NCBI RefSeq assembly: GCF_001514065.1
Contig: NZ_KQ948428.1
Coordinates: 63,305 to 127,304 of the forward strand
Origin: Streptomyces antibioticus
GTDB taxonomy: Bacteria > Actinomycetota > Actinomycetes > Streptomycetales > Streptomycetaceae
Direction: 5' to 3'
DNA length: 64,000 nt
Within the stretch, counting starts at the first letter, position 1, and each line of letters opens with the position of its first letter. The notes beneath the pieces are model-generated. The model made no database searches and was not told the origin of the DNA. It saw only the letters and a program-made list of their open reading frames with translations. Made by a program: the position numbers and the translations under genes. Of this stretch, positions 41,422 through 48,994 are shown in pieces.

Positions 41422-42513
41422 GTGAGGCTGCACCGTCCGGCGGTGTCGGTCTACACGGTGCCGACCGACGCGCCCGAGGCCGACGGCACCCTGGCCTGGG
41501 AGTCCACGACGATCGTGATCGCCGAGGTGACGGCGGGCGACGCGACCGGCACGGGCTGGACGTACGGCCCGCAGGCGGTCGGCGACTTCCTGCGCGAGCA
41601 CCTCGCCCCGCTCGTCGAGGGCCGCAGCGCGCTGGACATCCCCGCGACGCACGAGGCGATGTGCCGATCGGTCCGCAACGCGGGCCGCCCGGGCATCGCC
41701 GCCTGCGCGATCTCGGCGCTGGACATCGCCCTGTGGGACCTCAAGGCCCGCCTCCTCGAACTCCCCCTCGCCCGCCTCCTGGGCACCGTCCGCGAACAGG
41801 TCCCGGTCTACGGCAGCGGCGGCTTCACGACGTACGACGACTCGCATCTGGCCGCGCAGCTGGGCGGCTGGGTGCACGGGCAGCAGATCCCGCGGGTGAA
41901 GCTGAAGATCGGCGAGAGCTGGGGCCGTTCGGTCCGGCGCGACCTCGCCCGGGTGCGCGCGGCCCGCCAAGTGATCGGCGACCAGGCCGAGTTGTACGTC
42001 GACGCGAACGGCGCGTACACCCGCAAGCAGGCGGTCCGGGTCGGCGCGGCGCTGGATGAGCTGGGGGTGAGCTGGTTCGAGGAGCCGGTGTCGTCGGACG
42101 ACCTGACGGGCCTGCGCCTGGTCCGGGACGCGCTGATGTGCGACGTGACGGCGGGCGAGTACGGCTACGACCTCCCGTACTTCGCCCGCATGATCGCCGC
42201 CGGCGCGGTCGACTGCCTCCAGATCGACGCGACCCGCTGCGGCGGCCTGACGGAGTTCCTCCGCGCGGCCGCCCTGGCCCAGGCCCATGGCCTGGAGGTC
42301 TCCACCCACTGCGCCCCGCACGCCCACGCGGCGGCCGCCGCCTCCCTGCCCAACCTGCGCCACATGGAGTGGTTCCACGACCACGTCCGCATCGAGGACA
42401 TGCTCTTCGACGGCGCCCTGGACCCGACGGGCGGCACGATCCACCCCACGACGGGCCTCGGCCACGGCCTGACCCTGCGAGCCGAGGAGGCTCTGGAGTT
42501 CAGGGTGGCGTGA
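41422..42513 (+). CDS. Enolase-superfamily enzyme (mandelate racemase group)
   Basis: The 363-residue TIM-barrel protein has the enolase-superfamily residues: a KLKIGE base motif (two Lys), metal ligands in ELYVDANGAYT, WFEEPVSSDD and TAGEYGYD, DATRCGG, and the HCAPHAH acid/base region on the last strands. It would abstract a proton next to a carboxylate; candidates are sugar-acid dehydratases or epimerases. The GTG start at 41422 was chosen because it follows the LLM gene stop by two bases and keeps the N-terminal capping domain (VRLHRPAVSVYTVPTDAPEA). The two genes probably form one transcript. Confidence 0.85.
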   Translation: MRLHRPAVSVYTVPTDAPEADGTLAWESTTIVIAEVTAGDATGTGWTYGPQAVGDFLREHLAPLVEGRSALDIPATHEAMCRSVRNAGRPGIAACAISALDIALWDLKARLLELPLARLLGTVREQVPVYGSGGFTTYDDSHLAAQLGGWVHGQQIPRVKLKIGESWGRSVRRDLARVRAARQVIGDQAELYVDANGAYTRKQAVRVGAALDELGVSWFEEPVSSDDLTGLRLVRDALMCDVTAGEYGYDLPYFARMIAAGAVDCLQIDATRCGGLTEFLRAAALAQAHGLEVSTHCAPHAHAAAAASLPNLRHMEWFHDHVRIEDMLFDGALDPTGGTIHPTTGLGHGLTLRAEEALEFRVA

Positions 42514-42543
42514 GGCACGTACGGGGGCCGGCCCATCCCTCGG

Positions 42544-43575
42544 CTAGCCCCGACGCCACACCGCCCGGGCGGTCAGGACCCCCGCTCCCACCAGGAGCGC
42601 GGCGCCTGCCCGCCCGCGGTTGCGGGAGAGCCATTCCTGCGAACTGCCGGGCAGCGACTCCTCGTCGAACCGCCCGTGCGCCCCGAAGTCCCGGCCATGA
42701 GGGCCGTCGGCCGGGCTCCACAGGTTGCCCACCGCACCCTCCGCCGCCCCGTCCTGCTGCGCCTCGAAGGCGTGGCGGGCCAGATACCGGTCCAGCAAGC
42801 CCGGCGCCACCGCGTTGGCCAGCAGGGTGGCCACGGTCGATCCGCCGACCCAGTACTCCCGCCGCCGCCCGTGCGAGGCGGCATGCACGATGGCCCGGGC
42901 CGCCACCTCCGGCTGGTACACGGGCGCCACCGGGCGGGCCCGGCCCGGCATCCGGCTCAATACCCAGTCGAACTGCGGGGTGTTGACGGCGGGCAGCTGC
43001 ACCATCGTCGTACGGACGCCACTGCCCGCGTGCAACAGCTCGCAGCGCAGCGACTCGTTGAAGCCCTGGATGGCGTGCTTCGCGCCGCAGTACGCGGATT
43101 GCAGCGGGATGCCGCGATACGCGAGTGCCGAGCCGACCTGCACCACGGTCCCCCGGTCGCGCGGCAGCATGTGCCGCAGTGCGGCCCGGGTGCCGAACAC
43201 ACAGCCCAGGTACGTCACTTCGGTCACCCGGCGGAACTCGTCCGGGGTGATGTCGACGAACGGCGCGAAGACTCCGGCGAAGGCGTTGTTGACCCAGACG
43301 TCGATGCCGCCGAACGCGTCGGCGACCTTCTGCGCCGCGTCGTCGACGGCCTTGGCGTCGGACATGTCGACGGGGACGACGAGTGCCTCACCGCCGGCGC
43401 GCTGCACCTCGTCCGCCGCCGCGGCGAGACCTTCGCGGCCCCGGGCCAGCAGGGCGACCCGGTCGCCCCGGGCGGCGAAGGCCAGGGCCGTGGCCCGCCC
43501 CACGCCGCCGCTGGCTCCGGTCACCACCACGGCCCTGCCGTGCCGGGAGCGCGCGCTCCAAGGCCGGGCCACCAC
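42544..43575 (-). CDS. Short-chain dehydrogenase/reductase with C-terminal extension
   Basis: The SDR domain spans residues ~10-260, with the cofactor motif VVVTGASGGVGRATALAFA, DVWVNNAFAG, and catalytic Ser-Tyr-Lys in VGSALAYRGIPLQSAYCGAK. The extra ~80 residues end in a hydrophobic stretch (AGAALLVGAGVLTARAVW) that may attach it to the membrane. The substrate is unknown. The start is GTG 43575, three bases after the stop of the holin-like gene, with no clear ribosome site, so translation probably depends on the upstream gene. Confidence 0.88.
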   Translation of the reverse strand: MVARPWSARSRHGRAVVVTGASGGVGRATALAFAARGDRVALLARGREGLAAAADEVQRAGGEALVVPVDMSDAKAVDDAAQKVADAFGGIDVWVNNAFAGVFAPFVDITPDEFRRVTEVTYLGCVFGTRAALRHMLPRDRGTVVQVGSALAYRGIPLQSAYCGAKHAIQGFNESLRCELLHAGSGVRTTMVQLPAVNTPQFDWVLSRMPGRARPVAPVYQPEVAARAIVHAASHGRRREYWVGGSTVATLLANAVAPGLLDRYLARHAFEAQQDGAAEGAVGNLWSPADGPHGRDFGAHGRFDEESLPGSSQEWLSRNRGRAGAALLVGAGVLTARAVWRRG

Positions 43576-43578
43576 GCA

Positions 43579-44100
43579 TCACGCCCGGTGGTGCGGCTGC
43601 TCGGGGTCGATGTCGTCGGGTCGCGGGGCCACGTCGCCGCCGGGTCCGCCGGTCGTGCCGGGCGCGCCGGTCGTGCCGGGCGCGGTGGGAGGCATCGGCG
43701 GATACGGCATGCCGAGCCCGCTCGGCGGCGCGCCGGGTGCCGTACCGCCCACGACACGGTCGCGGCCGGTGGCGAGTTCGGTCTCGCGCTGCGGGGTGGG
43801 CCGGGAGTGCGACGGCCGGGCCATGCCGCGCAGCACGAACGCGACGACTCCGAGGATCGCCGCGGAGATCAGCGCGGCGGCCCAGTCGGGCAGCCCGAGG
43901 GCGAGGGCCAGGCCCAGCGTGAGGGCGAGGGCCGCGCCCGCGTACAGCGCGACGGCGCCGGACGCGGCGTAGAGCATGGCCGTGCGGCGCTGCTTGCGAG
44001 TCTGTTCGCGCAGTTCGTCGCGCACGGTCTCGCGCGCCACCTGCGCCAGCTCGTCGACGAGGTGCTTGTCCAGATGCTCAAGATGATCCAAGCGGTCCAT
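43579..44100 (-). CDS. Holin-X-type small membrane protein (phage holin superfamily III)
   Basis: The 173-residue protein resembles actinobacterial Holin-X/DUF1469 proteins. An N-terminal helix (HLDKHLVDELAQVARETVRD) is followed by two membrane segments (AVALYAGAALALTLGLALAL and ALISAAILGVVAFVLRGM), then a Pro/Gly/Thr-rich cytoplasmic tail ending DPEQPHHRA. Despite the family name such proteins are chromosomal and not linked to a phage here. A GGGTAC motif lies 9 bases upstream of the start, but its -35 partner is imperfect (GTTA). Confidence 0.82.
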   Translation of the reverse strand: MDRLDHLEHLDKHLVDELAQVARETVRDELREQTRKQRRTAMLYAASGAVALYAGAALALTLGLALALGLPDWAAALISAAILGVVAFVLRGMARPSHSRPTPQRETELATGRDRVVGGTAPGAPPSGLGMPYPPMPPTAPGTTGAPGTTGGPGGDVAPRPDDIDPEQPHHRA

Positions 44101-44160
44101 GCCCGCCGGGTACCCGCACACCCGTACGCATAACGCGGTCCGTCACGGCCGATTACCGCC

Positions 44161-44185
44161 GGGTAGGGCCCGGGGCGCCGGGTAC
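44161..44185 (+). promoter_or_regulatory. SigB-type promoter candidate for the hemerythrin gene
   Basis: GGGT, 15 bases, GGGTAC, ending 41 bases before the ATG at 44227. The GNNT element here is GGGT, so the match is weaker than at 40395. Confidence 0.4.
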
Positions 44186-44226
44186 CCGCCCCGCTCGCAG
44201 TCCCCTATCGGAGGGAAGAGAAGAGG

Positions 44227-44775
44227 ATGACCGCACACACCGACGTAGTGGAGCTGCTCAAGGGGCAGCACGCACGGATACGGGAACTGCTCGACGAGGT
44301 GGCGGCCACCAAGGGCGACGAGCGGAAGCATGCCTTCCATGATCTCGTCCGTCTCCTCGCGGTGCACGAGACCGCGGAGGAAGAGGTCGTCCATCCCTTC
44401 GCCCGCAAGAACATCGACGGCGGTGAACTCGTCGTCAAGGACCGCATCGAGGAGGAGGAGAAGGCCAAGCGGGCGCTGTCGCGCCTGGACGACATGGACC
44501 CCGACTCCCCCGAGTTCCTCGACCAGTTCGCGGCCCTGCGGCAGGACGTCCTGGCGCACGCCGACAACGAGGAGCGCTACGAGTTCGCGCACTTCAGCCG
44601 GGTCGCCGATCGCGGCAGGCTGGAGAACCTGGCCCGTGCCGTGCAGGCGGCCGAGGCCCTGGCGCCGACCAGGCCGCACCCCGGGACCGACACCGCGCTG
44701 AAGAACGTGGCGGTGGGCCCCGTCGCGGCCGTCGTCGACCGTACCCGGGACGTCGTACGCAAGGCCATGGGCTGA
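44227..44775 (+). CDS. Hemerythrin-domain protein
   Basis: The 182-residue protein has a four-helix hemerythrin HHE domain that binds a di-iron centre and senses or carries oxygen or nitric oxide. Metal-ligand positions are visible as KGQHARIRELL (His15), HAFHDLVRLLAVHETAEEEV and LAHADNEERYEFAHF. The C-terminal ~45 residues (LEALAPTRPHPG onward) form a linker and an amphipathic helix. The start has GAGGGAAG upstream and a possible SigB-type promoter. A very strong hairpin follows the gene. Confidence 0.9.
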   Translation: MTAHTDVVELLKGQHARIRELLDEVAATKGDERKHAFHDLVRLLAVHETAEEEVVHPFARKNIDGGELVVKDRIEEEEKAKRALSRLDDMDPDSPEFLDQFAALRQDVLAHADNEERYEFAHFSRVADRGRLENLARAVQAAEALAPTRPHPGTDTALKNVAVGPVAAVVDRTRDVVRKAMG

Positions 44776-44791
44776 TCCCTGCCCGGTGAGC

Positions 44792-44836
44792 GGCCGGGGC
44801 GAGGAGATCGGGTGAAACGATCTCATCGCCCCGGCC
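44792..44836 (+). terminator. Strong hairpin after the hemerythrin gene
   Basis: An 18-bp stem with a single mismatch (44792-44809 with 44819-44836) and a 9-base loop lies 17 bases after the hemerythrin stop. No U-tract, as in most Streptomyces terminators. It separates this gene from the VOC-family gene that starts 22 bases later. Confidence 0.88.
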
Positions 44837-44857
44837 GCCGCGACTACGCTCGTCCGC

Positions 44858-45205
44858 ATGGACATTCTGGGAGCCACGCTGCGCGTCTGCGTCGACGACC
44901 TGGAGACCGCGGTCCCCTTCTACGAACGGCTGGCGGGCGGCACCGCGCTCCGCTTCGAACGGGGCGGTGTCCAGGTGGCCGCCGTGGGCTGCTTCCTCCT
45001 CATGAGCGGCCCCGAGGCCGAGTTGGAGATCCTGCGCAAGGTCGCCGCGACGATCGCGGTCAAGGACGTCGACGAGGCCCATGCGGTGCTGACCGAACTG
45101 GGCGCACGCGTGATCGCGGGGCCGGTGGGAACCCCGGCGGGCCGCAATCTGATCGCGGTGCATCCGGACGGGGCGGTGTACGAGTACGTGGACCGACGGG
45201 TCTAG
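44858..45205 (+). CDS. VOC-family (glyoxalase/bleomycin-resistance fold) protein
   Basis: The 115-residue protein consists of one VOC domain with paired beta-alpha-beta units: GATLRVCVDDLETAVPFYER, then FLLMSGPEAELEILRKVAAT, TIAVKDVDEAHAVLTELGAR and LIAVHPDGAVYEYVDRRV. The terminal Glu in VYEYVD is a likely metal ligand. Members act as dioxygenases, lyases or resistance binding proteins; nothing here points to one. No ribosome site is apparent before the ATG at 44858, and a terminator lies 22 bases upstream, so the transcript may be leaderless. Confidence 0.85.
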   Translation: MDILGATLRVCVDDLETAVPFYERLAGGTALRFERGGVQVAAVGCFLLMSGPEAELEILRKVAATIAVKDVDEAHAVLTELGARVIAGPVGTPAGRNLIAVHPDGAVYEYVDRRV

Positions 45206-45228
45206 GTCCGACAGGGTCCAGGGTCCGG

Positions 45229-47139
45229 TCACCGCATCCGGAAGTCGTAGCGGGCCGGCAGCGGTTCGTCGCTGATCCGCTCCCACAGCCGCCCGACGGC
45301 CTCGGCTCCCTCCCGCAGATCCGCGACCTCGAAGCCTTCCTCGAACACGGCCCGCGCCTCGTCGCGCCTCCCCTCGGCGCACAGCAACTGGGCCTCGACG
45401 AACCGGAATCGACCGCGCTCCCGGGTCGCGGGATGCAGCCGCTCCCACACCGACCGCGCCTCCCGCGTACGCCGCACCGCGAGCAGCGCCTCGATCGCCT
45501 CGCGGCCCAGCGCGGCCGTGGCCGCGGTCCACCGCTCACCCGCGTCGCGCCGCTCCCGGCACAGGTCGTCGAAGGCCTCCGCGTACCGGTCGGCGGCCCG
45601 CTCGTGGTCGCCGATCTCCCGGTCGGCCACCGCGAGGCAGCGCAGCAACGGCCAGACGGACGGCGCGAGTTCGAGGGCCCGCTCCCAACTGCGCACTGCC
45701 TGCGCCCGGTCCCCGGCGTGCCACTGGGCGACGCCGAGGTGGTACTCGGTGAGCGGGGTGGCGGGCGCGGTCTCCAGCATGTCCCGCCAGTGCGGGGCGA
45801 CCAGCGTCCCGCCGGGCGGCCGTACCCGGCGCGGCTCGGGCAGCGAGCCGACCCGGAGCAGGTGCAGCCACGGCTCCTGCTCCTCACCGAGGGTGCTCTC
45901 GTCGAAGGGCGTGCCGGGCAACTTCCAGTCGGCACGCAGCACTTCGAGCGCACCCCAGCCGGAACCGGTGGCGAGAGCCTCACCCGGTTCGGTGTCGGCG
46001 TACGGCTTCCAGGCGGCGTACGCGGCATCGACATCGGCACGCGGCAGCACGGCTTCGAGCCGCGCCTCCACCTCCCCGGCCTCGGGCGCACAGCTCAACG
46101 GTCCGTACGCTTCCAGCCACGCCACCTCGCTCTCCGCCTCCAGCCGCACATGCTCCAACTGCGTCCGCGCGAGCCCCGCTTGGATCTCGCAGTAGCCACC
46201 GGTACCGGGTTCGGTCAGCCACTCCTGCCAGCGCCGCCCGCCCCTGCCCGCACCCCAGATGAACAGCTTGCGCCCGCGCAGCACGTCGGTGGACGTCTGC
46301 ACCAGCCCGTGCCCTTCGTCGTCGAGGGCGGCGATCCAGCGGCGCCGGCCGTCGGGAACGTCGTAGAAGTAGTCGGCCGCGTAAGGGTGTTGCCGTAGTT
46401 CCTCGTACGACGGGACCGGCACCCGGTGCAGCCGGCGCTCGTACCCGAAGTGGTAGGCCTCGTCCGCGGGCGCCGGCACCCGGCGTTCCTCCGGTACGGC
46501 GATGTTGGACCACCAGTAGGCCGGCACCGGCTTCTCGTGCGGATTGCGGACGCGGACCCCGACGTACAGGAAGTCGGAGCCCTCCGGCAGCCAGAGGTCG
46601 ACCTGGAAGGGCAGGTCCCGGAGCCGTTCCCACTCCCACAGCCGCAGCATCTCCCCGCCGTCCGGGGCGGGCACACGGGCGGCGTGCAGGGGTGAGCAGG
46701 CGAGGGTGGTGTGACCGGTGGCGCCGATGTTCCATTCGATGCCGCCGGAGAACCAGGCACCGTTGAGGGCGAAGTCGGCGGGCTGGAACACCGGGTTGCG
46801 GTACAGGAGTTCGCGGCCGGTCGGCTTGTGGAGGAGGGAGGCGATCCGGCCGCCGAGGCCCGGCAGCACGGTGGCCCGCAGCCGGTCGTTCTCGATGACG
46901 AGTGAGTCGATGGCGCGGGGCTCGCGCACCCGCTCGTAGCCGTCCCGCACCGGAACGGGCAGCAGGCTGCGCAGCGGCTCGTACCCGATCTGCCGTGCCA
47001 TCTCGCGCGGCAGGCCGTCGCGGTCCTCGACGCGGTGCAGCTCGTCGAGCGGCCGGAGCGGAGGCAGGGGGTTGTCGGGTCCCAACTCCGCGGCGGGCAG
47101 CGTCAGTACGTCACGTCGGATCGTCGTCACGATCACCAT
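45229..47139 (-). CDS. DUF5107 protein with TPR-like C-terminus
   Basis: The 636-residue protein starts with a DUF5107 beta-sandwich, related to aldose-epimerase-like folds: IENDRLRATVLPGLGGRIAS, FSGGIEWNIGATGHTTLA and YWWSNIAVPEERRVPAPADE. The C-terminal ~200 residues have TPR-type helices (LGVAQWHAGDRAQAVRSWER, then PLLRCLAVADREIGDHERAA). Such proteins are predicted to act in carbohydrate metabolism, possibly in binding or processing oligosaccharides; the function is not established. The start ATG at 47139 has a weak ribosome site; GTG at 47130 is an alternative. It follows the arginase-like gene with 40 bases between. Confidence 0.85.
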   Translation of the reverse strand: MVIVTTIRRDVLTLPAAELGPDNPLPPLRPLDELHRVEDRDGLPREMARQIGYEPLRSLLPVPVRDGYERVREPRAIDSLVIENDRLRATVLPGLGGRIASLLHKPTGRELLYRNPVFQPADFALNGAWFSGGIEWNIGATGHTTLACSPLHAARVPAPDGGEMLRLWEWERLRDLPFQVDLWLPEGSDFLYVGVRVRNPHEKPVPAYWWSNIAVPEERRVPAPADEAYHFGYERRLHRVPVPSYEELRQHPYAADYFYDVPDGRRRWIAALDDEGHGLVQTSTDVLRGRKLFIWGAGRGGRRWQEWLTEPGTGGYCEIQAGLARTQLEHVRLEAESEVAWLEAYGPLSCAPEAGEVEARLEAVLPRADVDAAYAAWKPYADTEPGEALATGSGWGALEVLRADWKLPGTPFDESTLGEEQEPWLHLLRVGSLPEPRRVRPPGGTLVAPHWRDMLETAPATPLTEYHLGVAQWHAGDRAQAVRSWERALELAPSVWPLLRCLAVADREIGDHERAADRYAEAFDDLCRERRDAGERWTAATAALGREAIEALLAVRRTREARSVWERLHPATRERGRFRFVEAQLLCAEGRRDEARAVFEEGFEVADLREGAEAVGRLWERISDEPLPARYDFRMR

Positions 47140-47179
47140 GGAAGCCGCTCGCCGGGGAGCTGAACAGGGGCGCTACCGG

Positions 47180-48091
47180 TCAGGATTGGGCAAAGGCGGA
47201 CACGACGATGTCGGCGAGGAGAGCGCCCGCCGTGCCGTCCGGGTCCAGGTCGGGGTCGTAGATGGTGACGTTGAGGCCGACGCAGTGCGGGGACGCGAGC
47301 AACGGCCTCAGCAGGGACACGAGTTCGTCGGGCAGCAGCCCGTCCGGGTCGGGACTGTCCACCGCCGGCATCACGGAAGGGTCGAGGACATCGGCGTCCA
47401 AGTGGACCCAGAAACCGTCCAGTTCGGGGATCGCGAAGGCCTCGGCGGTGGCCTGCGCCAGCGCCTCCGCGCCCCACTCCCGGATGTCGCCGACGGTGAC
47501 GACAGGGATCTTCAGAGCCGCGAGTTCGGCGCGGTCCTCCTCGAACGCGTCCCGGTTGCCGAAGAGCCGTACGTCCTCGTCCCGCAGATAGGGCTTGAGG
47601 CCCTCCAGGTTCGTGAGGTCGTCCTGTCCGCGCCCGGTGCCGAGGGCCACCTCCTCGCCTCCCGCCGCCCCGATCCGGTCGGAGTTGCCCGGGTGCCGGA
47701 AGTCGGCCGAGGCGTCCACGGCGACCAGCCCGTACCGGCCCAGGCGGCGCAGCGCGAGGGAGGCGCCGAGCTGGATGGAGCAGTCGCCGCCCAGCACCAC
47801 CGGGAACTCCCCGGCCCGCACATGCCGCTCGACACGGTCGGCGAGCTTCACCGTGTACGAGGCGAGGGCGGCCGCGTTGAACACCCCGTCGCCCTCCTGC
47901 CAGTCGCCCCGGTCGTAGCGCGGCGGCACGACCACCCCGCCCTCCAGCGCGCCCAGCCGCTGCACAATCCGCTGCTCGCGCAGGGCACCGGCGAGCTTGT
48001 AGCAGCCGGGGACGGTACCGGGCGTCGGCGGACGCAGCCCGAGGTTGGAAGGGGCGTCCAGGACCACTCGGGTACGCATCGTCGCCGTCAC
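47180..48091 (-). CDS. Arginase/ureohydrolase-fold protein with altered metal ligands
   Basis: The 303-residue protein has the arginase fold: an N-terminal APSNLGLRPPTPGTVPG loop, then VVLGGDCSIQLG (residues ~99-109), LVAVDASADFRHPGNS (~122-137) and WVHLDADVLDPSV (~228-240). In ordinary arginases the first two read GGDHS and DAHAD; here both His ligands are replaced, by Cys104 and Ser128, while the Asp ligands remain. It may hold a changed metal centre, be inactive, or act on another guanidino substrate. The GTG start overlaps the GNAT gene stop as GTGA. Confidence 0.85.
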   Translation of the reverse strand: MTATMRTRVVLDAPSNLGLRPPTPGTVPGCYKLAGALREQRIVQRLGALEGGVVVPPRYDRGDWQEGDGVFNAAALASYTVKLADRVERHVRAGEFPVVLGGDCSIQLGASLALRRLGRYGLVAVDASADFRHPGNSDRIGAAGGEEVALGTGRGQDDLTNLEGLKPYLRDEDVRLFGNRDAFEEDRAELAALKIPVVTVGDIREWGAEALAQATAEAFAIPELDGFWVHLDADVLDPSVMPAVDSPDPDGLLPDELVSLLRPLLASPHCVGLNVTIYDPDLDPDGTAGALLADIVVSAFAQS

Positions 48092-48642
48092 TTCGCCTTC
48101 CGGATCATCTCTGCGGTGATGGCCCACCGCTCGTGGTCCCGCCAGGCCCCGTCGATGTAGAGCATGTTCGGCGAGAAGCCCTCCAGCTGGAAGCCGCAGG
48201 AGCGGGCGAGGCCGATCGAGGCGGCGTTGGCGGGCTGGACGTTGATCTCCAGCCGGTGCAGCCGCATCCCGCCGAAGGCATAGCGCACGACGAGCCCGAG
48301 CCCCTCCCGCATCAGCCCCCGCCCGGCGGCATGGGCGAACGCCCCGTACCCGAGCGCCCCGCTCAGGAAGGCGCCCTCGACGATGTTGTTGATGTTGATG
48401 TACCCGGCGATGGCCCCGCCGTCCTTCTCACAGACGAGGAACCCCACCTTGGTCGGGTCCTCGATCAGCCGCTGGGCGAAGCCGGCGAAGCCATTGGCGC
48501 TGTCCGGCGGGAACAGCCACGGCTGATGCAGTTCCTTGCTCTCCCTGGCCCGGGCGGTGAACTCCGGACCGTCCTCGTAGGTGATGTGGCGTATGCCCAC
48601 GCGGGGGCCCTCGGCAAGGAAACGGGATGAGGTGTGCGGCAT
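48088..48642 (-). CDS. GNAT acetyltransferase (RimJ/RimL-like)
   Basis: The 184-residue protein has a GNAT fold of the RimJ/RimL type: GPRVGIRHITYEDGPEFTAR, GYININNIVEGAFLSGALGY, a Gly-rich acetyl-CoA loop AHAAGRGLMREGLGLVVRYA, and the C-terminal NAASIGLARSCGFQLEGFS. It would acetylate the amino group of a protein or small molecule; the target is unknown. It is co-translated with the arginase-like gene through a GTGA overlap, suggesting they act on the same type of compound. Confidence 0.9.
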   Translation of the reverse strand: MPHTSSRFLAEGPRVGIRHITYEDGPEFTARARESKELHQPWLFPPDSANGFAGFAQRLIEDPTKVGFLVCEKDGGAIAGYININNIVEGAFLSGALGYGAFAHAAGRGLMREGLGLVVRYAFGGMRLHRLEINVQPANAASIGLARSCGFQLEGFSPNMLYIDGAWRDHERWAITAEMIRKAK

Positions 48643-48655
48643 CCCGTCAGCCTAC

Positions 48656-48716
48656 GACGGGCTGGCTTTCGCGCCTCATGAAATACGGCGGGCTAGCTCC
48701 TGCGCCTCATGAAATA
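48656..48716. repeat. Two 30-bp direct repeats around the LapA-like gene end
   Basis: Copies at 48656-48685 and 48687-48716 share the segment CGCCTCATGAAATA and most neighbouring bases. The second contains the last codons of the LapA-like gene (YFMRRRS and its TAG at 48693); the first lies beyond the stop. This is a duplicated gene tail, like those at 25509 and 51761. Confidence 0.85.
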
Positions 48717-48935
48717 GGCCCCGCACAGGGCCCCGATGACGCCCGTGGCCAGCAGTGCCGTCCACAGCGGCATGGTCACCTCGGGGATCAGCAGTCTGAT
48801 CTTGGTCTCGCCGGTGTTCTCGAAGATGAAGATGAGGGCGAGGACGGCGAGCAGCAGGACGACGATCCTCGCGGGCGTCACCGCGCTCTTCTTGCCGCCG
48901 GCGGTGCCGCCGCTCGCGGAGGTCTTCGGGCTCAT
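48693..48935 (-). CDS. Small LapA/DUF1049-like membrane protein
   Basis: The 80-residue protein has two membrane helices (IVVLLLAVLALIFIFENT, then PLWTALLATGVIGALCGAYF) joined by GETKIRLLIPEVTM, and a basic MRRRS end. This is the LapA/DUF1049 architecture, found in lipopolysaccharide-assembly helpers in Proteobacteria and of unknown role in actinobacteria. The N-terminus (SPKTSASGGTAGGKKSAVTP) is flexible. The start ATG at 48935 lacks a clear ribosome site. Confidence 0.85.
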   Translation of the reverse strand: MSPKTSASGGTAGGKKSAVTPARIVVLLLAVLALIFIFENTGETKIRLLIPEVTMPLWTALLATGVIGALCGAYFMRRRS

Positions 48936-48994
48936 GCGACCAGCGTGGGCCCGAAGGGGGTCCCCCGCCCGGCGGGCGCCGCCCACCGGGTGAC

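Noticed and set aside
43579-44100. Prophage origin for the holin-like gene
   Set aside because: No other phage-like genes are nearby, and Holin-X proteins are ordinary chromosomal membrane proteins in actinobacteria.
44108-44115. GGGTACCC ahead of the holin-like gene considered as a SigB-type promoter
   Set aside because: The -35 position reads GTTA instead of GNNT, and the site is only 9 bases from the start codon. Kept only as a note.
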